A stretch of 64,000 bases of DNA from Acidimicrobiia bacterium (GTDB lineage: Bacteria; Actinomycetota; Acidimicrobiia; Acidimicrobiales; Poriferisodalaceae), in assembly GCA_022822525.1 (NCBI GenBank), contig JAJEBN010000105.1, forward strand, positions 62,001 to 126,000, read 5' to 3'. A model generated the notes under the pieces. The model was given only the letters and a program-made list of their open reading frames with translations. It ran no database searches and was not told where the DNA came from. The position numbers and the translations under genes were made by a program. This document shows positions 54,665 through 63,371 of the stretch, piece after piece (positions within the stretch are counted from its first letter, which is position 1; every line of letters starts with the position of its first letter).

Positions 54665-55435
54665 CTACGTCAGCCCGATCCCTTCGTGGGGCAGCGTGGA
54701 CCACTGGGTGTCGTCGTGCCCGTACAGCAGGCGGCAGCCTTCGTCGTCGCGCATCGACTTGAGGCGGCGCATCGATTCGAGCTGCATGTCGTGGTTGAAG
54801 CCGAACGGCGGCAGCAGCATCCGGTCGAGCACGTCCTCCCAGTAGACGCAGTCGCCGGTCAGCACCACCGGGCCGCTGTCCAGCTCCACTCGCAGCGACT
54901 GATGGCCGGCGGTGTGCCCCGGCGTGGGAATGCACGTGACCGAACCGTCACCGAATACGTCGTGGGGGCCGTCGATGAGCAAGAGATCGTGCCCAAGATC
55001 GAAATCCTCGGGCTTGTACACCTCGTGTTCGATGAGCTTGGGGTGATGACCCGACTCCCACTCGGCCCGCTGGCAGATCAGCCGGGCATTGGGCAACAGC
55101 TCAGTGCCGCCGCAGTGATCGAAGTGCAGGTGGCTGAAGACGGCGAAGGTCAGCTCGGCTGGATCGACGTCGACACTCTCCAGCCGCGCCGAGACCTCGT
55201 CGCCCGCTGAATAGTCCGCCGTGAACGACTTCGCCAGCAGCGGGTAGCGGGCACCCACGCCTTGCTGCACCTGGGGGTGCATGCCGGTGTCGAACACGAG
55301 CGTCTGGCCGCTGGGGTGGCGCACCAGCCAGCTCGGTATCGGCAGCCGCACCTCACCGGGCGCGTTGGCGATCACCGACGCCGTCGCGGTCGACAGCCAG
55401 CCGCACTCGAGCGGGACCAATGAGAGTTGGGTCAT
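54665..55435 (-). CDS. Metallo-beta-lactamase-fold hydrolase, N-acyl homoserine lactonase-like
   Basis: The 256-residue protein carries the zinc signature SHLHFDHCGG (HxHxDH), a further His in PTPGHTAGHQSLRV, the bridging Asp in VLTGDCVYW and a C-terminal YGHDDTQW. The pattern and length match the AHL-lactonase/quorum-quenching group, whose members open lactone rings, but other lactones or esters are possible. The start at 55435 (ATG on the minus strand) precedes the conserved core; a longer frame exists upstream without similarity. It is co-directional with the isomerase gene upstream. Confidence 0.82.
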   Translation of the reverse strand: MTQLSLVPLECGWLSTATASVIANAPGEVRLPIPSWLVRHPSGQTLVFDTGMHPQVQQGVGARYPLLAKSFTADYSAGDEVSARLESVDVDPAELTFAVFSHLHFDHCGGTELLPNARLICQRAEWESGHHPKLIEHEVYKPEDFDLGHDLLLIDGPHDVFGDGSVTCIPTPGHTAGHQSLRVELDSGPVVLTGDCVYWEDVLDRMLLPPFGFNHDMQLESMRRLKSMRDDEGCRLLYGHDDTQWSTLPHEGIGLT

Positions 55436-55512
55436 GTCATCGCCTCCGTCGGCAAATGTCTGGGTCGTGTCTGGGTCGCGCCCGGGCCCGAGAGCCGTCG
55501 CTCGTTGCCTGC

Positions 55513-56391
55513 CTAGGCGCCCAGACCGTGGTGCAGGACGCTGTGATCGGGATAGTCGGGATCGCGACGGTCCATCTGGGCACGGAAGGCCTCGCCCATG
55601 TCGTCGGTGTCGAACATCGCAGCGTTCCACACGGCGATGTACTCGAGTCCGTCGGCCACCGAGTGATCGCGGCTGTAGTTCATGGTCTGCTTGGTGCCCC
55701 AGATCGCCATCGGGCTCTTGGAGGCGATCTGTGCCGCCACCTCGGCCACGGCATCCATCATCGAGTCGTGGTCGTCATAGACCGCGTTGACGAAGCCCCG
55801 GTCCAAAGCCTCGGGGGCGCCCATGCGCCGACCGGTGAAGGCGAGCTCGCGCACTACGCCTTCGGGCACCAGCTTGGGCATGCGCTGCAGCGTTCCGACA
55901 TCCGCGGTCATGCCGATGTTGATCTCCTGGATGCTGAAGAACGCATCGCTGGTGGCATACCGCAGGTCGCACGCCGAGACCATGTCGACACCGCCGCCCA
56001 CGCACGCGCCCTGAATGGCCGCAATGACCGGCAGCCGGCTGTTCTCCAGCGCGTTCATGGTGGTCTGCGCCCGCAGCACGCCGGTGCGGAATTGAGCCCG
56101 CCGACGGCTGCCGTGCGCACGATCGGGGGAGCTCTCAGCGCTGGCCGATCCGCCGGACACGTCGAAGCTGCCGAACACCGACAGATCCATGCCCGAGCAG
56201 AAGTGGCGACCGATGGCCGACAGCACCACGACGCGCGCGTCGGTGCCGGCGGAGATGTCGTCGATGATGCTCGGCAGCTCGGTCCAGAACTCGGCGATCA
56301 TCGAGTTGGCCTTCTCGGGTCGCTTCAGGACCAGGTGCGCGACATGGTCAGCCACCTCCACGTCGAAGCAGGTGTACTCGGACTCGCTCAT
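55513..56391 (-). CDS. Enoyl-CoA hydratase/isomerase family, 3,5-2,4-dienoyl-CoA isomerase-like
   Basis: The 292-residue crotonase-fold protein has the CoA-binding oxyanion motif GRHFCSGMDLSVF and QGACVGGGVDMVSACDLRY. The three acidic residues that define dienoyl-CoA isomerase (ECH1) are present: Asp in GGGVDM, Glu in SIQEINIG and Asp in MTADVGTLQRMP. The ADVGTLQR sequence is almost diagnostic. It probably helps degrade unsaturated fatty acids with odd-position double bonds. The start at 56391 removes a nonconserved extension. It is divergent from the CoA-transferase gene. Confidence 0.83.
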   Translation of the reverse strand: MSESEYTCFDVEVADHVAHLVLKRPEKANSMIAEFWTELPSIIDDISAGTDARVVVLSAIGRHFCSGMDLSVFGSFDVSGGSASAESSPDRAHGSRRRAQFRTGVLRAQTTMNALENSRLPVIAAIQGACVGGGVDMVSACDLRYATSDAFFSIQEINIGMTADVGTLQRMPKLVPEGVVRELAFTGRRMGAPEALDRGFVNAVYDDHDSMMDAVAEVAAQIASKSPMAIWGTKQTMNYSRDHSVADGLEYIAVWNAAMFDTDDMGEAFRAQMDRRDPDYPDHSVLHHGLGA

Positions 56392-56502
56392 CGCGCCTTC
56401 CCCTGTCGTCGGACTGTCCGCTCGCAAGACAGCTCGCCATAGTCAAGCGCATCGGAGGTCTCGCCGGGCGAGCTGGCTGCGGGTCGGCTGCGAGCCCGGC
56501 GC

Positions 56503-56508
56503 TACTGT
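56503..56508 (+). promoter_or_regulatory. -10 box (TACTGT) for a leaderless CoA-transferase transcript
   Basis: TACTGT ends 8 nt before the ATG at 56517 in the 125-nt divergent region, without a Shine-Dalgarno. Confidence 0.4.
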
Positions 56509-56516
56509 CACCGGCG

Positions 56517-57755
56517 ATGCCTGCCTCTCCAGAGCACCCGCACAGCGCCCCGTCAGCCGGCCCAGCGACCGAAGCGCCGCTCGCCGGCGTCCGGGTCGTC
56601 GAGATGACCATGTACGTGCAAGGCCCGATCGGCGGACTGACGCTGGCCTCGCTCGGTGCCGATGTCATCAAGATCGAGCAGGTGGGCCAAGCCGACTACA
56701 TGCGCAGCTTCGCCAGCGTGTTCGGTGTGACCTTCGACGACCGGGGCCGGGAGTGGCTGTACGGCTCGCTCAACCGCAACAAGCGATCGCTGGTGCTCGA
56801 CATCGCGTCGGCATCGGGGCGACCCGTGTTCGAGCGCCTGATCGCCGAGGCCGACGCCTTCATCACGAATCTGCGAGCCGACGGCCTGGCTCGCTACGGC
56901 GCCGATCCCGACACGCTGCTCGGGATCAATCCGCAGCTGGTCTACTGCCGCGGCGGCGGGTTCGGCCTGCGCGGCGAGCTGGCCGAGGACCTCTGCCAGG
57001 ACACCGTCGGCATGGCACACGCCGGCTTCATGGACGCGATCTCGCCGACCGAAGCGCCGACGTACCCGCCGGGCTCGCTGAGCGACATCCTGACCGGCAC
57101 CAACATGGCCTCGGCCGTCATGGCCGGGTTGGTCAAACGTGGGCGAACCGGGCGCGGTTGCGTGGTCGGCACCTCGCAGACCCAAGCGCTGCTGTGGCTG
57201 ACGAGCCAAGCCGTGGGCGTCGCCGCCAACTTGGACCAGCGCATGGCCCGCTTCGACCGCGAATCGGTCTGGAACCCGCTGTTCACCGTGTATGAGACGG
57301 CCGACGGCTGGATCGCCATCGCGGCGCTGCAGGATGCGCACTGGCGTGGGCTCGCACACGCGGTCGGCATCGCGTCATGGCTGGAGGACCCCCGCTTTGC
57401 CGTGTTCGACGACGTAGTGCGCAACCGTGACGAGTTCGCCGTGCGGTTCGCCGAACACATGAGAACCGGCACCACCGAGGAGTGGTGGCAGGCGATCCGC
57501 GGCAGCGGAGCGTGGGTGTCGCCGGTGAACCGCGTCGAGGACCTCGCAGCCGATCCCGACATCCTGGCCAACGAGTACTTGGTGACCTTCGACGACGGCT
57601 TCATCGGCCCCCCGGCAGTGTTCGACGTCGACGACTTCCGGGGAGCTCGCGGCAGCACCGCCGAGTACGGCGAGCACACCGACGAGATCCTGACCGAGCT
57701 GGGCTACAGCGATGAGCAGATCCTCGAGCTCAAGATCGCCGACGCCGTCTGGTGA
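56517..57755 (+). CDS. CaiB/BaiF family (type III) CoA-transferase
   Basis: Family III transferases move CoA between carboxylic acids through an Asp-linked intermediate. The 412-residue protein has LAGVRVVEMTMYVQGPIGG, LASLGADVIKIEQ, LNRNKRSLVLDI, VYCRGGGFGLRG, and the catalytic Asp in CQDTVGMAHAGFM, followed by PPGSLSDILTGTNMASAVMAGL. The length is normal. The substrate is unknown. The dienoyl-CoA isomerase on the opposite strand suggests joint use in fatty or organic acid catabolism. Confidence 0.88.
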   Translation: MPASPEHPHSAPSAGPATEAPLAGVRVVEMTMYVQGPIGGLTLASLGADVIKIEQVGQADYMRSFASVFGVTFDDRGREWLYGSLNRNKRSLVLDIASASGRPVFERLIAEADAFITNLRADGLARYGADPDTLLGINPQLVYCRGGGFGLRGELAEDLCQDTVGMAHAGFMDAISPTEAPTYPPGSLSDILTGTNMASAVMAGLVKRGRTGRGCVVGTSQTQALLWLTSQAVGVAANLDQRMARFDRESVWNPLFTVYETADGWIAIAALQDAHWRGLAHAVGIASWLEDPRFAVFDDVVRNRDEFAVRFAEHMRTGTTEEWWQAIRGSGAWVSPVNRVEDLAADPDILANEYLVTFDDGFIGPPAVFDVDDFRGARGSTAEYGEHTDEILTELGYSDEQILELKIADAVW

Positions 57756-57760
57756 CGCCC

Positions 57761-57778
57761 GCTGGCCGATCGGCCGGC
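57761..57778. terminator. Bidirectional hairpin between convergent genes
   Basis: GCTGGCC (57761-57767) pairs with GGCCGGC (57772-57778), one G-U pair, around a GATC loop, with the perfect palindrome GGCCGATCGGCC at its centre. It fills the 24-nt gap between two convergent stops. There is no T-run. Confidence 0.5.
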
Positions 57779-57779
57779 G

Positions 57780-58196
57780 CTAGAGCATCACGCCGAACAG
57801 CAGCGCCGTCAGTCCGCACAGCAGCGACACGCCGGCGCTGATGCCTCGCTTGGCCGCGTTGTCGCCGGCGTTCTGGTGCACCAGGGCGGCGGCCCCCGAG
57901 ATCAGCACCAGCAGCATCTTGAAGCCCAGCAGCATCGACCAGCCCGTGCTGGTCTCGGAGCTGGGAATAGCCAGCATGCCCCACAAGCCGGTGACCACTG
58001 CCACGCCGAACGCCGGCCATGCCACCCGCGAGAACGCCTGAGCGGCCACCTTGCCCGAACCCGGGAACGCGCGCCCGACGATCGGCACGACAGCACCGAC
58101 CACGATCTGGCCGCCGATCCACACGGTGACCGCCAGCACGTGAAGCGCCACACGGACCGTGTCCAGATCGAATATCACGGTGCGAACTTCGGCCAT
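57780..58196 (-). CDS. CopD-like four-helix membrane protein
   Basis: The 138-residue protein has four predicted membrane segments (about 14-38, 58-78, 86-104 and 116-136). HVLAVTVWIGGQ in the first one resembles the helix of the CopD/copper-resistance domain, which carries a conserved His and Trp. The region FSRVAWPAFGVAVVTGLWG is also CopD-like. The function is unproven; copper or haem binding is possible. It is transcribed with, and just downstream of, the amidohydrolase gene on the minus strand. Confidence 0.65.
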   Translation of the reverse strand: MAEVRTVIFDLDTVRVALHVLAVTVWIGGQIVVGAVVPIVGRAFPGSGKVAAQAFSRVAWPAFGVAVVTGLWGMLAIPSSETSTGWSMLLGFKMLLVLISGAAALVHQNAGDNAAKRGISAGVSLLCGLTALLFGVML

Positions 58197-58247
58197 GTCA
58201 GGTCTCGGCTTTCTGCAGGTTGGGGACGGGTTTTCTGGATGGGGGCG

Positions 58248-59411
58248 TCAGGCGTCGATGCCGATGAGCTCGGCCATGTTGTCTGCGAAGAACCGGTCGA
58301 GCACCTCGCCCTCGAAGCCTTCCAGCGAGGCGTTGAAGCGGCCCAGCGGGTTCCGGCCGCCCTCGATGTGGGGGTAGTCGCTCGAGAACATGTACAGGTG
58401 CTCGTTGGATTCGCGGATCATCGCACCGACGTCTTCGATGGGATACGGGGTGAAGGCCATCTGCCGGGTGATCTGGGCCGACGGCGGCTCGCTGAACGCG
58501 GCCAGCTCAGGCTCGGAGCGCCTCCAGGTCTCGACGGTCACGTCCAGCCGTCGCAGCATCTGGGGCACCCAGGCCGCGCCGAGCTCGACGACCCCGCCGC
58601 GCAGGTTCGGGTGGCGGCTCAGCACGCCGTCGAGCACCATCACGCCCACGAACGTCTCTGCGGCATGGTGCAGCGCCACCATGTCCTTGCCCCGGACATT
58701 CTCGCCGCCGCCCAGCCAGTCCGTCGGGGTCGGGCGGCCGGTGTTCATCCACTCCGGGGCGATCTGCAGCGGGTTCCCGCCGACGTGCAGCAGGAACGGC
58801 ACGCCGGCTTCGGCCATCTGCGCCCAGACCGGATCGAGGTCGTTGTGACCCGGCGAGCGACCCCCGGCAGGCCGATGCGGCACCCACATGCCGCCGAGCC
58901 CGGCTTCGAGCGCGAACGACATCTCGTCGATCGCCATCTGCGGATCGTCGAGCGGCAGCAGCGCCACGCCGATCATGCGATCGTCGTCGGCGCAGAACTC
59001 GGCCATGCCGCGGTTGTGAGCGCGGGCGGCGCCGTAGCGGACGTCGTGGTCGAGCTTGGGGTCGAACACCACCTCCGCGCTGAAGGTGGCAAAGACGAAC
59101 TGCCGGTCGAAGCCCAGCAGGTCGAGCGCCGTCGTGCGTTCGGCTGGGCTGAACGCCCCCAGCGCCTGGTATCCCTTCGGTCCGCGGATCAGATCGTCGC
59201 CGAGTGCCACGAGATCGGCCACGGCCTCGGGTGTATGGGATCGGGTTCCTCCCGCCGCCTCGAAGTTGTTCACCGATTCGCCCGCGCTCGCGAATTCGAT
59301 CTGCGGGAGACGGTTTGCCATGTCGCCCTCAGCATGTGACTGCAGGAAATCCGGCAGCTCCATGAGGTGGCTGTCGGCATCGAGGTAGGTCCGGTCGCTC
59401 GCGTAGGCCAT
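58248..59411 (-). CDS. Amidohydrolase-2 family metal-dependent hydrolase
   Basis: The 387-residue protein has a YLDADSHLMELPDFL start (DxH metal motif of the actinobacterial subgroup), DRQFVFATFS, VALLPLDDPQMAIDEM, LGGMWVPHRP, PFLLHVGG with a metal His, and FSSDYPHIEGGRNP with the catalytic Asp, the hallmark of this group. Members decarboxylate or hydrolyse aromatic or lactone substrates. It differs clearly from the other amidohydrolase at 53.6 kb, so the two are not a recent duplication. The start at 59411 lies 103 nt from the divergent moaB gene. Confidence 0.83.
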   Translation of the reverse strand: MAYASDRTYLDADSHLMELPDFLQSHAEGDMANRLPQIEFASAGESVNNFEAAGGTRSHTPEAVADLVALGDDLIRGPKGYQALGAFSPAERTTALDLLGFDRQFVFATFSAEVVFDPKLDHDVRYGAARAHNRGMAEFCADDDRMIGVALLPLDDPQMAIDEMSFALEAGLGGMWVPHRPAGGRSPGHNDLDPVWAQMAEAGVPFLLHVGGNPLQIAPEWMNTGRPTPTDWLGGGENVRGKDMVALHHAAETFVGVMVLDGVLSRHPNLRGGVVELGAAWVPQMLRRLDVTVETWRRSEPELAAFSEPPSAQITRQMAFTPYPIEDVGAMIRESNEHLYMFSSDYPHIEGGRNPLGRFNASLEGFEGEVLDRFFADNMAELIGIDA

Positions 59412-59502
59412 AGGCGCAGGTTAGTGAGGAACCCCGGGGGAGTCGCCGGAGCGGGAGATCCGTAGCGCCCCATCGCCAACGTGACCGTCAAATGGCCCTC
59501 GG

Positions 59503-59508
59503 TAGCCT
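59503..59508 (+). promoter_or_regulatory. -10 box (TAGCCT) for a leaderless moaB transcript
   Basis: TAGCCT ends 6 nt before the ATG at 59515, without a Shine-Dalgarno. Confidence 0.5.
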
Positions 59509-59514
59509 GCCGCG

Positions 59515-60045
59515 ATGGCCGAGCATCACGCGGCAGGCGGGCATCAGCACCACCAGTCCCACGTTTCAGCGGATGAACATCGGCTGACGGCAAGAGTGCT
59601 GACGGTCTCGGACGGGGTCATCGCCGGCACTCGCGAGGACCGCAGCGGCGAAGCGCTGGCCGGGGCTCTGGCCGCGGCCGGATACGAGGTAGACCAACGC
59701 CGCGTGGTCGCCGACGGCGTCGACACGGTCGCTGAGGCGCTGAGCGAGATGTCAGCCGGCTTCGAAGGCCTCATCGTCACCACTGGCGGCACCGGCTTCA
59801 CCGAGCGAGATCTCACACCCGAGGGCACCCGCGCCGTGATCGAGCGCGAGGCACCCGGCCTGGCCGAGGCCATGCGGCTGGTGAACCCGCTGGGCCGGCT
59901 GTCCCGCGGCGTCGCAGGCATCATCGGCCGCACGATCGTGCTGAACACGCCGGGCTCCACCAAGGGATGCGTGGAGTGCTTCGAGGCAGTGGCCGACGTG
60001 CTGCCTCACGCCTTGGCGCTGCTGGCGGGCGAACGGCTGCACTGA
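59515..60045 (+). CDS. moaB: MoaB/MogA family molybdenum cofactor biosynthesis protein
   Basis: The 176-residue protein has the molybdopterin-binding fold: ARVLTVSDGVIAGTREDRSGEAL, LIVTTGGTGFTERDLTPEGT, and the C-terminal LSRGVAGIIGRTIVLNTPGSTKGCVECFE, seen in the standard order. MogA adenylates molybdopterin before molybdenum insertion; MoaB homologues act similarly or are unclear. The N-terminal 20 residues are His-rich (EHHAAGGHQHHQSH), an unusual possible metal-binding extension. The stop overlaps ribD (TGATG). Confidence 0.88.
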   Translation: MAEHHAAGGHQHHQSHVSADEHRLTARVLTVSDGVIAGTREDRSGEALAGALAAAGYEVDQRRVVADGVDTVAEALSEMSAGFEGLIVTTGGTGFTERDLTPEGTRAVIEREAPGLAEAMRLVNPLGRLSRGVAGIIGRTIVLNTPGSTKGCVECFEAVADVLPHALALLAGERLH

Positions 60046-61232
60046 TGGCAGGCCGGCGCGCTCAGCCGAGGTCTGGCCCCACGAGCACGCCTGCGGCCAA
60101 GGCCCCGATGCCGCCACCCGAACCGCTGCCGGACGACATATCCCCGCCCGATGACGGCGCGATGCAGCGTGCTGTGGCTCTGGGCGAGTACGTGCGCGGG
60201 ACGACAGCACCGAATCCGTGGGTGGGCGCGGTGCTGGTCACCGCCGACGGGCAGACGTTCGAGGGCGCCACCGAGCCGCCGCCAGGCCGCCACGCCGAGA
60301 TCGTGGCCCTCGACGCCGCTCGCAGGGCCGGCGCCGATCCGGCCGGCGCAGCGCTGTACACCACGCTGGAGCCCTGCTCGCACACCGGCCGCACCGCGCC
60401 GTGCATCGAGGCGATCATCGCCGCAGGCATCGGCCGGACCGTCGTCGGCGTGACCGATCCCGACCCCAACGTGTCCGGCAGCGGCATCGAGGCGCTGCGG
60501 GATGCGGGCATCGAGGTCGAGGAGGGGGTTGGCGCTGACGCCGCCGCGCACTCGCTGCGCCCGTACCTGCACCAGCGCCGCAGGGGTCGACCGTGGGTGG
60601 TGCTGAAGCTTGCTGCCACCCTCGACGGCCGCACCGCAGCGCCCGATGGAACCTCGCAGTGGATCACCTCACCCGAGGCCCGTGCCGACGCCCACGCACT
60701 GCGAGCTCGCTGCGATGCCGTGCTGGTCGGCGCCGGCACCGTGCGTGCCGACAACCCGGCGCTGACCGTCCGCGATCTCTCGGTCGATGACGCGCGCCGC
60801 CCGCTGCTGGACATGCGTGAGACAGCCGGCGAGCCGGCTGACGCGCCGATCGCCCGCTCCGCTGCCGACCGGCTGGATCCGCGCCGTTTCGTGCTCGGCG
60901 TGGCGCCGGCAGACGCCGACGTGCAGCCCTGCGTCGAGGTCAGCGGAGCGCTGCCTGGCGTGCTGAGTCGGCTGGCCGCCGACGGCGTGGTCGAACTGCT
61001 CGTCGAAGGCGGCGCGCACGTGGCGGGCGAGCTTCACCGGGCGGGACTCGTCGACGAGTACGTCGTGTACCTGGCGCCCGCCCTCGCGGGGGGCGACGAC
61101 GGGCTGGCGATGCTGGCGGGGGCCGGCGCGCCGACAATCGGCGATTTCTGGCGCGGCGAGATTGCCGAGGCCCGCGCTGTCGGCCCCGACCTCCGCATCA
61201 CTGTGCTTCCCGCTGCGCGGACCAGCGGGTAG
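60045..61232 (+). CDS. ribD: Bifunctional riboflavin deaminase/reductase RibD
   Basis: RibD deaminates and then reduces the pyrimidine intermediate of riboflavin synthesis. The 395-residue protein has a deaminase domain with the zinc motif HAE (about residue 83) and PCSHTGRTAPC, and a reductase domain with LKLAATLDGRTAAPDGTSQWITSP, VGAGTVRADNPALTVR and LLVEGGAHVAGELHRAGLVDE. The first 45 residues are Pro-rich and nonconserved. ATG 60045 overlaps the moaB stop by one base; the next likely starts lie inside that low-complexity region. ribE follows after 144 nt. Confidence 0.93.
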   Translation: MAGRRAQPRSGPTSTPAAKAPMPPPEPLPDDISPPDDGAMQRAVALGEYVRGTTAPNPWVGAVLVTADGQTFEGATEPPPGRHAEIVALDAARRAGADPAGAALYTTLEPCSHTGRTAPCIEAIIAAGIGRTVVGVTDPDPNVSGSGIEALRDAGIEVEEGVGADAAAHSLRPYLHQRRRGRPWVVLKLAATLDGRTAAPDGTSQWITSPEARADAHALRARCDAVLVGAGTVRADNPALTVRDLSVDDARRPLLDMRETAGEPADAPIARSAADRLDPRRFVLGVAPADADVQPCVEVSGALPGVLSRLAADGVVELLVEGGAHVAGELHRAGLVDEYVVYLAPALAGGDDGLAMLAGAGAPTIGDFWRGEIAEARAVGPDLRITVLPAARTSG

Positions 61233-61312
61233 CCCGCCGGGCGGATCCGGCAGGCTCTCACCGTCGCTCTGCTCAGCAACCTCAGGCGGGCGCACCCGCC
61301 GGCTTCCCCCGG

Positions 61313-61318
61313 TACCGT
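61313..61318 (+). promoter_or_regulatory. Possible -10 box (TACCGT) of ribE
   Basis: TACCGT lies 58 nt upstream of the ribE ATG, which has its own Shine-Dalgarno GGAAGGA (61364-61370). A second candidate, GATACT, is at 61321-61326. No FMN riboswitch sequence is recognised in the leader. Confidence 0.3.
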
Positions 61319-61376
61319 TCGATACTGGCTCGCGACAAGCAGACCGGGCAGCTCGTTTCTCGTGGAAGGATCTGCG

Positions 61377-61994
61377 ATGTACACCGGACTCGTCGAGGAA
61401 CTCGGCAGCTTCGCCGGTCGCGACGGCGAGCGCTACCGCTTCAACGCCGCCTTGGTGCTGAGCGATGCCGCCATCGACGACTCCATTTCGGTGAACGGCT
61501 GCTGCCTGACCGTCGTCGAGATGGGCGACGGCTGGTGGGAGGCCGATATCAGCGCCGAGACTGAGAAGCGAACGGCACTGGGTTCGCTCGCCGAAGGCGA
61601 TCCGGTGAATCTCGAGCGCTGCATGCGCTACGCCGACCGGCTCGGCGGTCACATCGTGCAAGGCCACGTCGACGGGGTGGCCACGATCACCAGAGGCGGC
61701 CCGGATCTTCGCATCGCCGTCAGCCCGGAAGGCGGTCTGTGCCGGTACCTGGTCGAGAAGGGCTCCGTGACCCTCAACGGCATCAGCCTGACCTGTTTCG
61801 ACATCGACGACGACGGCGAGGGCGGCTGCGAGTTCTCAGTGGCGCTCATTCCCCACACCATGGCGATGACCACCATGGGGACGGCCCAGCCCGGCGACCT
61901 CGTCAACCTCGAAGTCGACGTGCTGGCTCGCTACGTCGAACGCCTGCTCGGCGAGCGCGACGCGACCCAGCCGCAGAACCCGCCAGGGGCCTGA
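61377..61994 (+). CDS. ribE: Riboflavin synthase alpha subunit
   Basis: RibE dismutates two molecules of 6,7-dimethyl-8-ribityllumazine to riboflavin. The 205-residue product starts MYTGLVEELG and has the two homologous lumazine-binding halves: SVNGCCLTVVEMG with DISAETEKRTALG, and SVTLNGISLTCFDID with ALIPHTMAMTTMG. GHIVQGHVDGVA sits between them. GGAAGGA lies 6 nt before the ATG. ribBA starts 51 nt downstream. Confidence 0.95.
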   Translation: MYTGLVEELGSFAGRDGERYRFNAALVLSDAAIDDSISVNGCCLTVVEMGDGWWEADISAETEKRTALGSLAEGDPVNLERCMRYADRLGGHIVQGHVDGVATITRGGPDLRIAVSPEGGLCRYLVEKGSVTLNGISLTCFDIDDDGEGGCEFSVALIPHTMAMTTMGTAQPGDLVNLEVDVLARYVERLLGERDATQPQNPPGA

Positions 61995-62045
61995 GAGCGG
62001 CGGCGGCACGGTGTCACTCGCCGTCCCAGCGCTCCGACAGGCAGA

Positions 62046-63371
62046 ATGGTCCCCCAGCAGATCACGAACGAGCCCGGCATGACCGTCCCCGACCCAGCCG
62101 AACACACTCCAGAGGGCTCGCCGTTCGCGGCGATTCCCGATGCGATCGATGCGATCGGCCGCGGCGAGATTGTGGTGGTGGTCGACGACGAAGATCGCGA
62201 GAACGAGGGCGACCTCATCATGGCGGCCGAGCACGCCACGCCTGAGACGATGGCGTTCTTCGTGCGCTACACCTCCGGCGTCATCTGCGCCCCCCTGATG
62301 GGGGAGCGCCTCGACGAGCTGGCGCTGCCGCTCATGGTGACGGTCAACACCGAGTCCATGCGGACGGCGTACACGGTCACGGTGGATGCCGCCGAAGGCA
62401 CCTCGACGGGGATCTCGGCGGCGGACCGCTCTCTCACGCTGAACCTGCTGGCCGACCCCAAGTCGAGCGCGAACGACTTCAACCGTCCCGGCCACGTGCT
62501 GCCGCTGCGCTACCGGCCCGGCGGCGTGCTCAAGCGAGCAGGCCACACCGAGGCGGCCGTCGACCTGGCCCGGCTGGCCGGCTGCCATCCCGCAGGCGTG
62601 CTCTGCGAGGTGGTCAACGACGACGGGACCATGGCCCGCGTGCCTGACCTGATCGAATTCTGCGAGCAGCACGGCCTGCTGCTCATCTCGATTGCCGACC
62701 TCATCCGTTACCGGCGTGTCAACGAACGCTTGGTCGATCCGATCTCGGCGGCCCGCATCCCCACCATCTACGGCGAGTTCACCGGGCACGTCTTCCGCGA
62801 CTTCGACGACACCGAGCACCTGGCGTTGACATACGGGTCGGTGATGGGAGCGGAGCCTGTGCTGGTGCGCGTGCACAGCGAATGCCTGACCGGCGACATC
62901 CTGGCGTCGATGCGCTGCGACTGCGGATCGCAGTTGCACAGTGCACTGGAGGCCATAGCCGAGTCGGGCGCGGGCGTGCTGGTCTACCTGCGGGGCCACG
63001 AGGGTCGCGGCATCGGCATCGGCCACAAGATCGCTGCGTACTCGCTGCAGGACCGTGGCCGCGACACCGTCGATGCCAACTTGGAGCTGGGCTTGCCGGT
63101 GGACAGCCGGGAGTACGGCATCGGGGCGCAGATCCTGGCCGAGCTCGGGGTGCAGCGGATGCGGCTGATGACCAACAACCCCAACAAGATCGGCGGGCTG
63201 TCGGGCTACGGGCTCGAAGTCGTCGAACGAGTGCCGACGTCGACGAACGCGAATCCCTACAACTCGGCCTACCTGCGCACCAAGAAGATGCGCCTGGGTC
63301 ACCTCATGGACGACGAGAGCGACAGCGCAGCCGACGCCGACATCGCAGAAGCACCCCCACTGGCTGACTAG
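62046..63371 (+). CDS. ribBA: Bifunctional 3,4-dihydroxy-2-butanone-4-phosphate synthase/GTP cyclohydrolase II
   Basis: RibBA makes both starting units of riboflavin, from ribulose 5-phosphate (RibB) and GTP (RibA). The 441-residue fusion has the RibB domain (VVVVDDEDRENEGDLIMAAEH, NRPGHVLPLRYRPGGVLKR, GHTEAAVDLARLAG) and the RibA domain after about residue 235 (VRVHSECLTGDILASMRCDCGSQL with the zinc cysteines, LRGHEGRGIGIGHKI, LMTNNPNKIGGL), motifs in standard order. ATG 62079 is an alternative start. ribH, which commonly follows, is absent; a convergent hisG comes next. Confidence 0.95.
   Translation: MVPQQITNEPGMTVPDPAEHTPEGSPFAAIPDAIDAIGRGEIVVVVDDEDRENEGDLIMAAEHATPETMAFFVRYTSGVICAPLMGERLDELALPLMVTVNTESMRTAYTVTVDAAEGTSTGISAADRSLTLNLLADPKSSANDFNRPGHVLPLRYRPGGVLKRAGHTEAAVDLARLAGCHPAGVLCEVVNDDGTMARVPDLIEFCEQHGLLLISIADLIRYRRVNERLVDPISAARIPTIYGEFTGHVFRDFDDTEHLALTYGSVMGAEPVLVRVHSECLTGDILASMRCDCGSQLHSALEAIAESGAGVLVYLRGHEGRGIGIGHKIAAYSLQDRGRDTVDANLELGLPVDSREYGIGAQILAELGVQRMRLMTNNPNKIGGLSGYGLEVVERVPTSTNANPYNSAYLRTKKMRLGHLMDDESDSAADADIAEAPPLAD

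Noticed and set aside
61233..61376. Possible FMN riboswitch upstream of ribE
   Set aside because: The conserved AGGG...GGTGAAA and ACCGGCGG blocks of the RFN element are not found.
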